From Paenibacillus sp. LHD-117 (GTDB lineage: Bacteria > Bacillota > Bacilli > Paenibacillales > Paenibacillaceae): 64,000 bases of DNA. Shown one piece after another: positions 16,441 to 25,691 of this stretch. The translations under genes and the position numbers were made by a program. The stretch lies in assembly GCF_030929555.1 (NCBI RefSeq), contig NZ_JAVFVT010000011.1:62001-126000 (forward strand), in the 5' to 3' direction. The stretch's first letter is position 1, and every line of letters begins with the position of its first letter. The notes under the pieces were generated by a model. The model searched no databases and was not told the origin of the DNA. It was given only the letters and a program-made list of their open reading frames with translations.

Positions 16441-16702
16441 TACGCCCATACCCCGCTTACTTCGGCTCTCCCTAAACGGCGCAACTCTTCCTCCCGCACC
16501 CCGCTTATTGGCAATTCCGTAAACGAAAAATTTACCCCTTCGGGTAGTTGGAAGAAAGGAAAACGCGGGGATTGGACGTAGACTCCTACGCCCATACCCC
16601 GCTTTCTTTGGCTCTCCCTAAACGGCCCAACTCCTTTGACAATACCTCGCTTATTGGCAATTACGTAAACGAAATACTTCCCCCTTCGGGTAGTAGGGAA
16701 TC
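16437..16702 (+). repeat. Two direct repeats of about 146 bp
   Basis: CTCCTACGCCCATACCCCGC begins at about 16437 and again at about 16583. The sequence after it (GGCTCTCCCTAAACGG, CGCTTATTGGCAATT, CCCCTTCGGGTAGT) recurs with about 85 percent identity by eye. There is no coding pattern. This fills the gap between the two convergent transporter operons. Confidence 0.75.
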
Positions 16703-16726
16703 GCTTATTGAACAACGCCACCGTTT

Positions 16727-16795
16727 AAAAAAGACGTTTTCGGCCTAAAGGACCTCAGAGTCGTTAAATGGCCGAAAAACGTCTTTTTATTTTTG
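16727..16795. terminator. Bidirectional terminator between convergent operons
   Basis: AAAAAGACGTTTTCGGCC (16727-16744) pairs with GGCCGAAAAACGTCTTTTT (16770-16788); a T-run follows on plus and an A-run precedes it, giving T residues on minus. It separates system 1 (plus) from the system 2 permeases (minus). Confidence 0.85.
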
Positions 16796-16950
16796 TAACG
16801 GACGCCAGCGACCTTATTGCGCCATAATGTGCAATGATAACGTGATTTAGGTGCAAATAACGCTTCTACGGTCCGTTAGAATTGGATTAATGATGTTTTG
16901 AGTGGAATAACGTCATCTCGCTCCGTTAGCCTCACACGCTTATTCCATTG
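16796..16950. repeat. Short CCGTTA-type intergenic repeats
   Basis: The stretch contains recurring words around GTAACGGAC, GTCCGTTAGAATTGG and GCTCCGTTAGCCT, interleaved with GCGCAATAA- and ATAACG-type segments. No ORF is evident. Related TAACGGA/TCCGTTA words occur at 59930-60170. Confidence 0.45.
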
Positions 16951-17829
16951 CTACTCCTTGACGGCTCCGAGCACGATTCCTTTGACGAAAAACTTTTGCA
17001 GCAGCGGATAGACCGCCAGAATCGGCAGCATGGCGATAAAGATCTGCGCCGCCTTGACGCTTCGGTTGGACATCATCTCCAGATCCTCGGGCGTAATGCC
17101 CGTCTTACTGAAATCCTGTACAACCACGATTGTTTGAAGCAGCGTGGCGAGCGGCCATTGCTCCTGCGTCCTCATGTATAACATGCCGTCGAACCAGCTG
17201 TTCCAATGGCCGACCATCGTAAACAGCGAGATTGTCGCGATGGCCGGCATCGATATGGGCAAATATACCGAAAACAGGATGCGGAACGAGGTCGCGCCGT
17301 CCACGATGGCCGCTTCATCCAATTCCCTGGGCAGCGCGCGGAAGAAGTTCATCATGAGAATCATGTTCCACACGTTGACGAGACCCGGCAAGATGAGCAC
17401 CCAAAAGGAATTGATGAGGCCGACCTTCTGCACGAGCAAATAATGGGGCACAAGTCCCGCGTCGAAAATCATGATGAACAGGAAAAACCAAACATAGAAT
17501 GCGCGAACCTTGAATTCGATCGAGCTTCTTGACAAGGAGAAGGAGGCCATGATCGTCACGGCCATGCCGAGTACGGTTCCGATCAAAGCGCGCAGAATCG
17601 ATGTCTGAATTGCACCTGCGAAGTTGTCATTCTCGAACGTGCGCGCGTAGCTATCAAGATTGAAGTCGATCGGGAAGAAGGTAACCAGATTCGCTTCGGC
17701 CGCCGATTTCCCGCTCAATGATACAGCGAATATATGGATCATCGGCAATATGCACAGGATCGAGATGCCGATGAGCAGCGCCAGGTTGATGTAATAGAAC
17801 ACTTTATACGATGGATCCTTGTAATACAT
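16951..17829 (-). CDS. ABC transporter permease, LplC type (system 2)
   Basis: 292 residues with six membrane helices. The EAA loop is LDEAAIVDGATSFRILFSVYLP and the C terminus is FVKGIVLGAVKE, both characteristic of the LplC/YtcP group. It is encoded just after the LplB-type gene (27 bp gap) on the minus strand, divergent from the sensor kinase and binding-protein operon of the same system. This arrangement splits the transporter over two transcripts, so the intergenic region at 18802-19149 probably controls both. Confidence 0.9.
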   Translation of the reverse strand: MYYKDPSYKVFYYINLALLIGISILCILPMIHIFAVSLSGKSAAEANLVTFFPIDFNLDSYARTFENDNFAGAIQTSILRALIGTVLGMAVTIMASFSLSRSSIEFKVRAFYVWFFLFIMIFDAGLVPHYLLVQKVGLINSFWVLILPGLVNVWNMILMMNFFRALPRELDEAAIVDGATSFRILFSVYLPISMPAIATISLFTMVGHWNSWFDGMLYMRTQEQWPLATLLQTIVVVQDFSKTGITPEDLEMMSNRSVKAAQIFIAMLPILAVYPLLQKFFVKGIVLGAVKE

Positions 17830-17856
17830 AGCAGGTCTACCTCCGTTGTTGGAATC

Positions 17857-18801
17857 TTAAAAGATGCGGTAATTCGCCCATTTGTAAGCGACGTAATAAC
17901 CGCCGCTGATCAGAATGAAGCCGACCAGCGATTTGAACAAGCCGACGGTCGTGGCGAGGCTGTATTGACCGTCCTGGAAGGAACGGAACACGAAGGTGTC
18001 GATGATATCGCCTTTGCCGAGCACGAGCGGATTGATCAAGTTGTAAATCTGGTCGAAGTTGGCGTTCAGCATGCTGCCAAGCGACAGCGTGAACACGACG
18101 ACCATGATCGGGAGCAGCGAAGGCAGCGTAATGTTGATCGTCTGCTGAAGCCTGCCCGCGCCGTCGATCTCGGCGGCTTCGTACAGATCCGGATTAATGC
18201 CGGATAACGCCGCGAGGAAGACGATGGCCGAGAAGCCGAATTCTTTCCACAAATCGCTGACGATAACCGTGACCCTGAACCAGTTACCGTCTCCCAGGAA
18301 CATGACGGGTTTGATGTTCAGCGCCGTCAGCAGGCGGTTGACGATACCGTCGAGCGACAACAGATCGAGCAGGATGCCGCCCAAGATGACCCAGGACATG
18401 AAATGGGGCAAATAAACCATCGTTTGAATCGACCGTTTGAGCCCCATGCTGCGAACCTCGTTCAGTAGCAGGGCGAACAAGACCGGAACGGCAAGGCCGA
18501 AAACGATTTTCAGCACGGAAATGATCAGCGTATTCCAGATGACTTGAACGGTTCCGTTCAAAGTGAACATCAGCTCGAAGTTATCCCATCCGATCCAGGG
18601 TGAGCCGTTTATGCCAAGCCAGGGCTTAAAATCCTGGAAAGCCATGACGATGCCGGGCATGGGAGCGTATTTGAACACAAGCGCGATCAAGACGGCGGGA
18701 AGCAGCAGAATATGCAGTCTCCATGTTTTTCGGAACGGAATATTTCGCAGCCGCGCGGTTGACGATCTTCCGGTTGATGCTATAATGTCGGTATTCTTCA
18801 T
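17857..18801 (-). CDS. ABC transporter permease, LplB type (system 2)
   Basis: 314 residues, first gene of the minus-strand permease pair. Membrane helices follow a polar N terminus. The EAA loop is YEAAEIDGAGRLQQTINITLP and the conserved FKYAPMPGIVMAFQDFKPW lies after the first helix, as in LplB. AGGAGG lies shortly upstream of the start. The partner permease follows after 27 bp. The cognate binding protein is most likely the lipoprotein at 22619, on the divergent operon. Confidence 0.9.
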   Translation of the reverse strand: MKNTDIIASTGRSSTARLRNIPFRKTWRLHILLLPAVLIALVFKYAPMPGIVMAFQDFKPWLGINGSPWIGWDNFELMFTLNGTVQVIWNTLIISVLKIVFGLAVPVLFALLLNEVRSMGLKRSIQTMVYLPHFMSWVILGGILLDLLSLDGIVNRLLTALNIKPVMFLGDGNWFRVTVIVSDLWKEFGFSAIVFLAALSGINPDLYEAAEIDGAGRLQQTINITLPSLLPIMVVVFTLSLGSMLNANFDQIYNLINPLVLGKGDIIDTFVFRSFQDGQYSLATTVGLFKSLVGFILISGGYYVAYKWANYRIF

Positions 18802-18891
18802 TGGGACTTCCTCCTGAGTGGGTTGGTAAGGATGACGGACATGCCGGCGAGCGGTCCGGGCATCGGCGGATGCAGGCTGGTCCTAGTGCTG

Positions 18892-19057
18892 GTTCAAAAA
18901 GTCCGGTTTTCAGCACCGAGAAGATTGAAAGAAGCTAGAAATTGAGGAGCGGAGCGTAGTGGAGCTACGTGAGCACCGGAAATTTCGGCTGAATTCAATA
19001 TTCGATGTCGAGTTTACTCCTTGAAATACTTCGTGATCAAAAATGGACTTTTTGAAC
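18892..19057. mobile_element. MITE family, copy A (166 bp)
   Basis: Terminal inverted repeats GTTCAAAAAGTCCGG and GGACTTTTTGAAC bound a non-coding body. The body contains GGAGCGGAGCGTAGTGGAGC and ATTCGATGTCGAG, which recur in copies at 32409-32616 and 43996-44200. It sits in the divergent control region of system 2. Confidence 0.8.
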
Positions 19058-19149
19058 TTCCTCTTGTAGGGAAAATTGTAGGGCATCCGCCAAACGAAGT
19101 ATAGAACACATCTTAAAGGTGGCTGTCAAAATATTAAGGGGGACCTCAT

Positions 19150-20925
19150 GTGAAACGGAGCAGGCCGATCTTCATCAAGATGACCGGCGTCATACTGATT
19201 CTGCTTATCCCGGCCGTTATTCTGTACACCTATTTCAGCACGACGAGCCTTCAGGTCATCGACAAGCAGATGAAAGCGTACAAGGAGAGCCAATTGCTGT
19301 TCCTAAAGAGCCAGATCGAATCCAACGTCGAACGGCTATCGTTATCCTCTAACGTGCTTGCCCGCGATTCTTCGATTCTGGATTTGCACATCAGCATGTT
19401 GACGAAGGATTATTACCGCATGATCGAATACCAGTCGCTGGTCAAAGAAAAGTTGTATCTCCAAAGCTTCTCCAGCCACTGGTCGAACGAGCTGTCCGTT
19501 TATTTGCCGGGCAATCAGAGCCGGATCTCCACGAGGCTGAATGGTACATACGATCCGAAACTGCTGGAGCGGTCGGATAATGGCGTGTGGCGATTCCGCA
19601 GCGGCGACGGCGCCGACGCACCGTACTACCAGATGCTGATCTGGGATCCCTACTTGTCGAAGAGCGATCCCGATTCCGTCAACGCAGTGTTCGAGGTGCG
19701 CTTCGCGCTCGACAACGTGCGGGAGATGCTGGGGCATTACAATCTGGAGAGCCCCGGACACAGCTTCCTGTTGACCGCTTCCGGAGAGGTGTTCTCGGAC
19801 GCGAAGGATGGAGACGCGCGGTACAAGGCGCTCGGGGCGGATCTGCTCGAAGAAGGGAAGCTGCCCGCGATCGGCAATGCCGATCGGAAGGTGGACGGGC
19901 AGCGGTCTTATTTGAGCTACGCGTATTTGCCCCAGCTTGATGCGTGGCTGGTCGATTACGTGCCCCTTCAAGAGTTTCACGCGCCTGTCATCCAGAGCCG
20001 CAATTTGTTCTACGTCAGCATGCTGGTGCTGATCGCGCTCGGCGTAGCCGCATCCTATCTGCTTTATCTGCATGTGCAGAAGCCGTTATCCGCGTTGATC
20101 CGCGGCCTGAAGCAATTCGAGATCGGCGATTACGGCTTCCGCATCGGACAGAAATTCCATAACGAATTCGATTACATGATGCATCGGTTCAATGATATGG
20201 GACGGGAAATTCAGCACTTGGTCCAGAACGTGTACGAGGAGCAGAACCGTTCGCGCCTGGCGACGCTCAAGCAGCTGCAATCGCAGATCAATCCACATTT
20301 TCTATACAACTGCCTGTCGTTTATCGCGGCGTGCGCCAAGGCTGGCCACACGGAGACGATCAAGGAAATGGCTTTTCATCTGGGAGGTTATTACAGGTAT
20401 ACGACCCGCGTAGAGAATCAAAAGGCAACGCTGAGAGAAGAGATGGATCTGGTCCGGCATTATTTGCAGATTTATACGTACAGGCTCGAGAGAATCCGCT
20501 TTGAGATCCGCATCCCGGACGAAATGCTCCATGAGAACGTCATGCGGCTGATCGTGCAGCCCGCTGTTGAAAACGCCATCATGCATGGCGTCGAGCCGAA
20601 GCCGGGAGAGGGACTTGTGCGAATAACGGGTCGGATGGAGGATGGTTGGAAAATCGTGCGCGTCGAAGACAGCGGCGACGGCTTGTCCGACGATGACATA
20701 AAGGCGCTTGCTCTTAGGCTTGAGCTCCCGATGGACGAAACTTCGGGTTGCGGGCTTTGGAACGTCCATCAGAGGCTCAAGCACCGATTCGGTCCGGGAG
20801 CCGGCGTGACGTTGGAGCGTTCGTCCACGCTTACGGGTCTTTGCGTGTCCTTGAAGTGGAGGGCGGAGGAATTACTTGCCGAGAAGAGGAGTGTGAACTA
20901 TGAGTCAGCTGTTGTTGGTGGATGA
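19150..20925 (+). CDS. YesM-type sensor histidine kinase (system 2)
   Basis: 591 residues from a GTG with AAGGGGGAC about 7 bp upstream. Membrane segments at about 10-30 and 285-305 flank an extracellular sensor. A HAMP-like linker leads to the His_kinase domain with the phospho-acceptor context LQSQINPHFLYNCLSF. The ATPase domain carries VQPAVENAIMHG (N box) and VRVEDSGDGL (G box). YesM kinases typically sense extracellular oligosaccharides or polysaccharide breakdown. The reading frame overlaps the response regulator start by 26 bp, so the pair is translationally linked and forms one two-component system. Confidence 0.92.
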   Translation: MKRSRPIFIKMTGVILILLIPAVILYTYFSTTSLQVIDKQMKAYKESQLLFLKSQIESNVERLSLSSNVLARDSSILDLHISMLTKDYYRMIEYQSLVKEKLYLQSFSSHWSNELSVYLPGNQSRISTRLNGTYDPKLLERSDNGVWRFRSGDGADAPYYQMLIWDPYLSKSDPDSVNAVFEVRFALDNVREMLGHYNLESPGHSFLLTASGEVFSDAKDGDARYKALGADLLEEGKLPAIGNADRKVDGQRSYLSYAYLPQLDAWLVDYVPLQEFHAPVIQSRNLFYVSMLVLIALGVAASYLLYLHVQKPLSALIRGLKQFEIGDYGFRIGQKFHNEFDYMMHRFNDMGREIQHLVQNVYEEQNRSRLATLKQLQSQINPHFLYNCLSFIAACAKAGHTETIKEMAFHLGGYYRYTTRVENQKATLREEMDLVRHYLQIYTYRLERIRFEIRIPDEMLHENVMRLIVQPAVENAIMHGVEPKPGEGLVRITGRMEDGWKIVRVEDSGDGLSDDDIKALALRLELPMDETSGCGLWNVHQRLKHRFGPGAGVTLERSSTLTGLCVSLKWRAEELLAEKRSVNYESAVVGG

Positions 20926-22510
20926 CGAGCCGATGATCGTAAGCAGCATGGTGGCGAACGACTGGGCGGGCATCGGCATCGAAGGCGTGCACAAAGCGGG
21001 ATCCGGGCTCGAAGCCTTAACGATTTTGGCATCGACCCCTATCGATATCGTCGTGACGGACATTCGGATGCCCGGCATGGACGGGCTTCAGCTATGCAAG
21101 CATATTCAGGAGCATTACCCGCGAACCAAATGCATCCTGTTGTCGGGGTACGGCGAATTCGAATATGCCAAGAAAGCGATCACGTACGGCACGGTCAATT
21201 ATTTGCTCAAGCCGGTGAAGGATGAAGAACTGATGGGCGAAGTGGCGCGCGTCAAAGAGCTTGTAGAGCGAGAGTGGGAACGGATCGGCTCCTTCGAGCA
21301 GGCGAGGCATACGATTCGCGTCCATCTCCCGCTCTTACGGGCGAATTTGCTGAACGATCTGTTGTCGGGCATCCGCCTGCCGAATACGTTGCTGACCGAA
21401 CGAATGAACGAATATAGGCTTCCCTTCCGGGCGGGCGAACGCGCTTCGATGCTGCTGGTGCGGATCGACGAATCCGAGCCGGCTATCGGCGATTCCGCGC
21501 TGCATGAATATGCCGTTCGCAACATCGCTTGTGAGCTATTGGAATCGTGGTACGAGGTGTGGCCCGGCAAGGACTCCTTCGGTTATTTGTGTTTCTTGTT
21601 GCAGGATAAAACGGGCGGCGAATCGGAAGCAGGCGGCAAGCGGCTCGAGAACGCGGCCAGGGAATTGGTCGCGAAGGTCGGGAGTTTCCTGCGGGGACCG
21701 ATCACCGTATTGGTCGGCGAACCCCGCCTATTCCCGCTCGAGATTGCCGATCAATACCGCAAATCGTTAAACGAATTTCGGAAAGTTCCCCGCAGCGAGC
21801 AGGGGATCGTCATCCTCGAGGGGGAGACGCGTTCGCAATCCCGCTCGCTCGATTCTTTGTACGCGCCGCCGGGCTTCCAGCAGCTGTTCGAAGCGGGGCG
21901 GTGGCCGGATGCCCGAACGAAGCTTGCCGGCTTGGAGACGGAGATGCGCGAGAAGAGGCTGGATACGGAGGAGCATGTCATCGAAGTCGTATACGCCCTG
22001 ATGAACGCTTTTCTGTATATCGCTCACCTGCAAGGGAAAACGTTGATGGAACTCACCGGCTTCGAAGCGGATATCGCGTCGGAGCAAGGCATGTTTACTC
22101 GTCTGGACGGGGTCATGGAGTGGGCGGACATGGCGCTGCGGAGCTTGGAAACTTCGAACGTGCGGGAATTCAAGGACAGCAAGGGCGTGCTCATCTCCAA
22201 AATCCATCGTTTCATCGAAAACCGAATTGCGGACGATGTTTCGCTGCAAGCGATTGCCGACCATGTCGGCCTTCATCCGGCTTATCTGTCCTCGCTCTAC
22301 AAGCAGGAGAGCAAAGAAAACATCAGCGACTTCATTATGCGGTTTCGGATGGAGAAAGCCAGCGTGCTGCTGCGGACGACGGACATTCGCATCTACGAGC
22401 TGTCCGGCCAGCTGGGGTTCCAGAATCCGCCGTACTTCAGCAAGCTGTTCAAATATTATTACGGCGTAACGCCCCAGGATTACAGAGATCGCAACGGAAC
22501 GTTACCTTAA
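20900..22510 (+). CDS. YesN-type response regulator, AraC family (system 2)
   Basis: 536 residues. The N-terminal receiver domain has the acidic pair LLVDDEP, the phosphorylation site VVTDIRMPGMDG (Asp about 54) and the conserved Lys in LLKPVKDEE. A long central region of unknown fold precedes two AraC helix-turn-helix motifs near the C terminus, ADDVSLQAIADHVGLHPAYL and IRIYELSGQLGFQNPPYFSK. It overlaps the kinase gene. It probably activates the binding-protein operon directly downstream and the divergent permease pair. Confidence 0.92.
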   Translation: MSQLLLVDDEPMIVSSMVANDWAGIGIEGVHKAGSGLEALTILASTPIDIVVTDIRMPGMDGLQLCKHIQEHYPRTKCILLSGYGEFEYAKKAITYGTVNYLLKPVKDEELMGEVARVKELVEREWERIGSFEQARHTIRVHLPLLRANLLNDLLSGIRLPNTLLTERMNEYRLPFRAGERASMLLVRIDESEPAIGDSALHEYAVRNIACELLESWYEVWPGKDSFGYLCFLLQDKTGGESEAGGKRLENAARELVAKVGSFLRGPITVLVGEPRLFPLEIADQYRKSLNEFRKVPRSEQGIVILEGETRSQSRSLDSLYAPPGFQQLFEAGRWPDARTKLAGLETEMREKRLDTEEHVIEVVYALMNAFLYIAHLQGKTLMELTGFEADIASEQGMFTRLDGVMEWADMALRSLETSNVREFKDSKGVLISKIHRFIENRIADDVSLQAIADHVGLHPAYLSSLYKQESKENISDFIMRFRMEKASVLLRTTDIRIYELSGQLGFQNPPYFSKLFKYYYGVTPQDYRDRNGTLP

Positions 22511-22618
22511 CAATTTGCCACACGATCTTAAAACTTTATCTCTTACCCGGCTGTAAGCGCTGTAATAAGATTAGGTTGCATCTCATTACAGCAGATTTAA
22601 GGGAGGTTCCAGCAGCAC

Positions 22619-24340
22619 ATGGCAAAAAAATCGATTCTACTGACGCTTGCGGCGATCATGCTGATCACGCTGGCAGCTTGTTCGTCGAACTCGAACAACG
22701 GGGGACAAAGAAGCGGCGCTTCAAGCAGCCCGGAGAATGGCGCGGAAGCTACGCAAGCTCCCGCCGAAACGGCGGACCCGAACGCGGAGGCGATACAGAA
22801 GGGGACGTACAAGTTCGATCCGCCTGTCACGATTACGACGGTTAAAGCAACGGACGGCACGTTCAAGTTCAAGAACGGGGAAAACCTGGACAACAACGTT
22901 CACACGAAGTGGGCGCTGGAGGAGCTGGGCATCCAGCTCAAAAATATTTGGGAGTCGCCCGGCGACCAATTCGCGACGAAGGTCAGGCTGATGCTGACGT
23001 CCAAGGAGACGCTTCCGGACGTGCTGATGACGGAAGACATGACGCTCATTAACGAGCTGATCCAGTCCGGCCACTACCGCGATATTACGGCGGACTTCGA
23101 AACGTACGCTTCGCCCGAAATGAAGGAGCTATATAGCTCGCATCCGCTTATGTGGAGCCAGGTGACGCACGAAGGCAAAAAAATGGCCCTCCCGAATTTC
23201 GCTCATGCAGGCAACGATAACGGCGTGTTATGGATTCGGCAGGACTGGCTCGACGAGCTGGGGCTAAAAGCGCCGACGACGTTCGAAGAGCTGGAATCGG
23301 TTATGCAGGCATTCGTCGACAAGAAGCCGGGCGGCGCCAACAACATCATTCCGCTCGGTCTCAGCCTGGGCGCGGGCGGGAACAACCCGAATCCGTTCGC
23401 TGGTTGGCTCGGCGAGAGCACATGGGTGTTCGGACCGTACGGAACGATTCCGTACCAATGGCTGGAGAAGGACGGGCAGCTCATCCACGGCTCCACGCTG
23501 CCGGAGATGAAGGACGGTCTCGCCCGGTTGAACGACTGGTACAACAAAGGCTACATCTCGCAGGAAGCGGGACTGCATGACGAGAACAAGCTTGCCGAGT
23601 TGATCGGTCAAGGACGCGTAGGCATGGTCGTTGCTCCTTATTGGCTGCCGAACTGGCCGATTCCGGATCTGAAGAAAAACGTGGAAGGCGCGGATATGCT
23701 GCCTTACCCGCTGCCGACGCTGAACGGCAAGTCCGCGGCCCGCGACACGACGTTCCTGCGGGGCGGCCTGCTGGTCAAACAAGATTTTGAGCACGTGGAC
23801 GCGCTGTTCCTATACCTGAACCGGATTTTCGGACGCGTCACGCTCGAACCGGGCAGCGAATTCGAGAACGGCTGGGCGAAGGATTACGATTATACGATTC
23901 TGGCTGACGGCAGCGTATCGGTAGCGGAGGAGGATATCCCTGGCGGCAAGGTCGGCGTGTCCAAATACGTACTGATCGATCTGAAAAATCCGTTCACCAA
24001 CCTGGAAATGCTTGCTAATGTCAGCAGAGGCGTGGAGCCGAAAACATCGGCTGAGAAGCGCGCAGCGCTGACGAACCTAAGCACGCTGAAAGCTGCCGAA
24101 ATCGTGGATGACGGCTGGAAAAACGGCTTCGTTGTCTCCCAGCAATTCACCGGCGCTCCGACGCCGGCCATGCAATCGAAGAGCGGCATTCTGGTCAAGC
24201 TCGAAGGCGACACGTTCATCAGCATGATCTACGGCAAGAAGCCGATCGACGACTTCGACAACTTCGTCAAAGAATGGAAGAGCATCGGCGGCGACGACAT
24301 TACGAAAGAAGCGAACGAATGGTATCAGAAAACGAAATAA
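22619..24340 (+). CDS. Sugar ABC transporter solute-binding lipoprotein (system 2)
   Basis: 573 residues. The signal peptide ends in the lipobox LAAC, followed by a serine/asparagine-rich linker and an LplA-type binding protein with ETLPDVLMTED, WIRQDWLDELGLKAPTTFEE and YNKGYISQEAGL. The last motifs are typical of YesO/LplA-like oligosaccharide binders. It follows the two-component genes and precedes a secreted polysaccharide-acting cluster, which suggests it recovers products of extracellular breakdown. GGGAGG lies just upstream. A strong GC hairpin follows the stop. Confidence 0.9.
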   Translation: MAKKSILLTLAAIMLITLAACSSNSNNGGQRSGASSSPENGAEATQAPAETADPNAEAIQKGTYKFDPPVTITTVKATDGTFKFKNGENLDNNVHTKWALEELGIQLKNIWESPGDQFATKVRLMLTSKETLPDVLMTEDMTLINELIQSGHYRDITADFETYASPEMKELYSSHPLMWSQVTHEGKKMALPNFAHAGNDNGVLWIRQDWLDELGLKAPTTFEELESVMQAFVDKKPGGANNIIPLGLSLGAGGNNPNPFAGWLGESTWVFGPYGTIPYQWLEKDGQLIHGSTLPEMKDGLARLNDWYNKGYISQEAGLHDENKLAELIGQGRVGMVVAPYWLPNWPIPDLKKNVEGADMLPYPLPTLNGKSAARDTTFLRGGLLVKQDFEHVDALFLYLNRIFGRVTLEPGSEFENGWAKDYDYTILADGSVSVAEEDIPGGKVGVSKYVLIDLKNPFTNLEMLANVSRGVEPKTSAEKRAALTNLSTLKAAEIVDDGWKNGFVVSQQFTGAPTPAMQSKSGILVKLEGDTFISMIYGKKPIDDFDNFVKEWKSIGGDDITKEANEWYQKTK

Positions 24341-24345
24341 AAGCA

Positions 24346-24372
24346 AGGTCCGCCGCGCGTTGCGGCGGGCCT
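24346..24372 (+). other. Hairpin after the system 2 binding-protein gene
   Basis: AGGTCCGCCGC pairs with GCGGCGGGCCT (11 bp with one T-G pair) around a 5-nt loop, with no T-run. It has the same position as the hairpin after the system 1 binding-protein gene, consistent with mRNA protection or partial termination. Confidence 0.6.
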
Positions 24373-24529
24373 CGCTAATCGCTTTCGGTCGACCTGCGGG
24401 GCAGAACGATAGGTCAGCCCATCGCTTGTGCCCGTTGGTCAGACCGTCAGGGGTCTTCCTTTCCTGAATAAAGATGTCTGAAGATTCAGTCAATAACTGC
24501 GTACGCAGATGATTCCGGAGGGGAAAGCC

Positions 24530-25642
24530 ATGGGAATTCGCAGAAAGTCAACTACGTTGACGATCTTCGCCATCCTCGCGGGAGCCGTCCTCATTGCGGC
24601 AACTGTCATAGCCGCAGCTGCGGCGCTTCCCGAAGACACCTCGGAGCAGACGGCGGTTGCGGAGGTGAACGGAGATATCGTCACGCTGGCGGAGCTCGCC
24701 CATTTCGCGCAGTTCAACCGGGCTTCCGTCATTGAAGCTTACTTGACGGAGGATGGAGCGGAGATGGATGAAAACTTCTGGAAAAAGGAATTCCGAGGGA
24801 TGACGCCGATCGAGACGCTGCGCGGCAAAGCGCTGGACGAAGCGGTCCGAATGAAGATAGAGCTGCAGCTGGCGCGCGAATTCGGATTCGTGAGCGAGGT
24901 CTCCTATGACTCTCTGCTTGAAGCGATGAAGGAGGAAAACGCGCGCCGCGCTGCGGCAATCGCGAATGCGGAGCCGCTTTATGGGCCGGCCAAATTCGAG
25001 GAGAGCACCTTTATCGATTTTTACCGCAGCAAGCTGGCGGCTTTGGTGAAAGAACGATGGGCCGAGAGCGTCTTGCGGCCAGACGAGGAAGAGCTGAGGT
25101 CGTATTACGAGTCGATGAAGTCGTCGATCGCCCCGATGGAAGACCGCATGACGTATGAACGAATAACGATATCCTATCGGCACGAAGGAGAGGACTCCGA
25201 ATGGCGGATCAAGGATGCGTTCAAGGTTGCGACGGCAGTCCGGGAGCATCTATTGGCGGGAGACTCGGCTGCGGAAGCAGCAGCGGAGCCGGCTTCGCTC
25301 CCAAGCGGAATAACCGCCGTCTATGATGGAGAGATGGCATTGAACGAAGACAGCGCGTCGCGTTTGTATAAGTCGGAGAATGCCCTGTACCTAGCGCTTC
25401 GCGACAGTTCGGCAGAACATCCGGTACCGGCCGTCATCGACGATCGTGCGGCGGGCCGTTATGTCGTCGTGCGCGTTACCGGCCGAGAAGAAACAAAAGA
25501 CCCCGCTTTCGAGGAAGTGCGGGATCAAGTCAGGAAGCTGTATATCGAAGGAGAATATGCGGCCTACGTGCAGTCTCGCGCCGAATTGGCCTCCGTTCAG
25601 CTTCTTCCGGCTTTCGACGAAACGATGTTTAGCATTGACTAA
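24530..25642 (+). CDS. Membrane-anchored PpiC/SurA-like protein
   Basis: 370 residues from an ATG with GGAGGGG 6 bp upstream. One N-terminal membrane anchor (about 12-33) precedes an extracytoplasmic body. VAEVNGDIVTLAELAHF near residue 50 resembles the start of SurA-type chaperone domains. The C-terminal DPAFEEVRDQVRKLYIEGEY, after RYVVVRVTGREE, looks like the end of a parvulin (PpiC) domain. The isomerase core is poorly conserved, so catalytic activity is doubtful and a chaperone role is more likely. Its place just before a 1452-residue secreted protein suggests it helps fold that product outside the membrane. Confidence 0.55.
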   Translation: MGIRRKSTTLTIFAILAGAVLIAATVIAAAAALPEDTSEQTAVAEVNGDIVTLAELAHFAQFNRASVIEAYLTEDGAEMDENFWKKEFRGMTPIETLRGKALDEAVRMKIELQLAREFGFVSEVSYDSLLEAMKEENARRAAAIANAEPLYGPAKFEESTFIDFYRSKLAALVKERWAESVLRPDEEELRSYYESMKSSIAPMEDRMTYERITISYRHEGEDSEWRIKDAFKVATAVREHLLAGDSAAEAAAEPASLPSGITAVYDGEMALNEDSASRLYKSENALYLALRDSSAEHPVPAVIDDRAAGRYVVVRVTGREETKDPAFEEVRDQVRKLYIEGEYAAYVQSRAELASVQLLPAFDETMFSID

Positions 25643-25691
25643 TGAACAATTCGGATTATTGAAAGCGTATACAATCAAAGGAGGAAAGATG

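Noticed and set aside
25446..25691. N-terminal extension of the beta-helix protein overlapping the PpiC-like gene
   Set aside because: The signal peptide and AAGGAGG site place the start at 25692; the extension is the upstream gene read in another frame.
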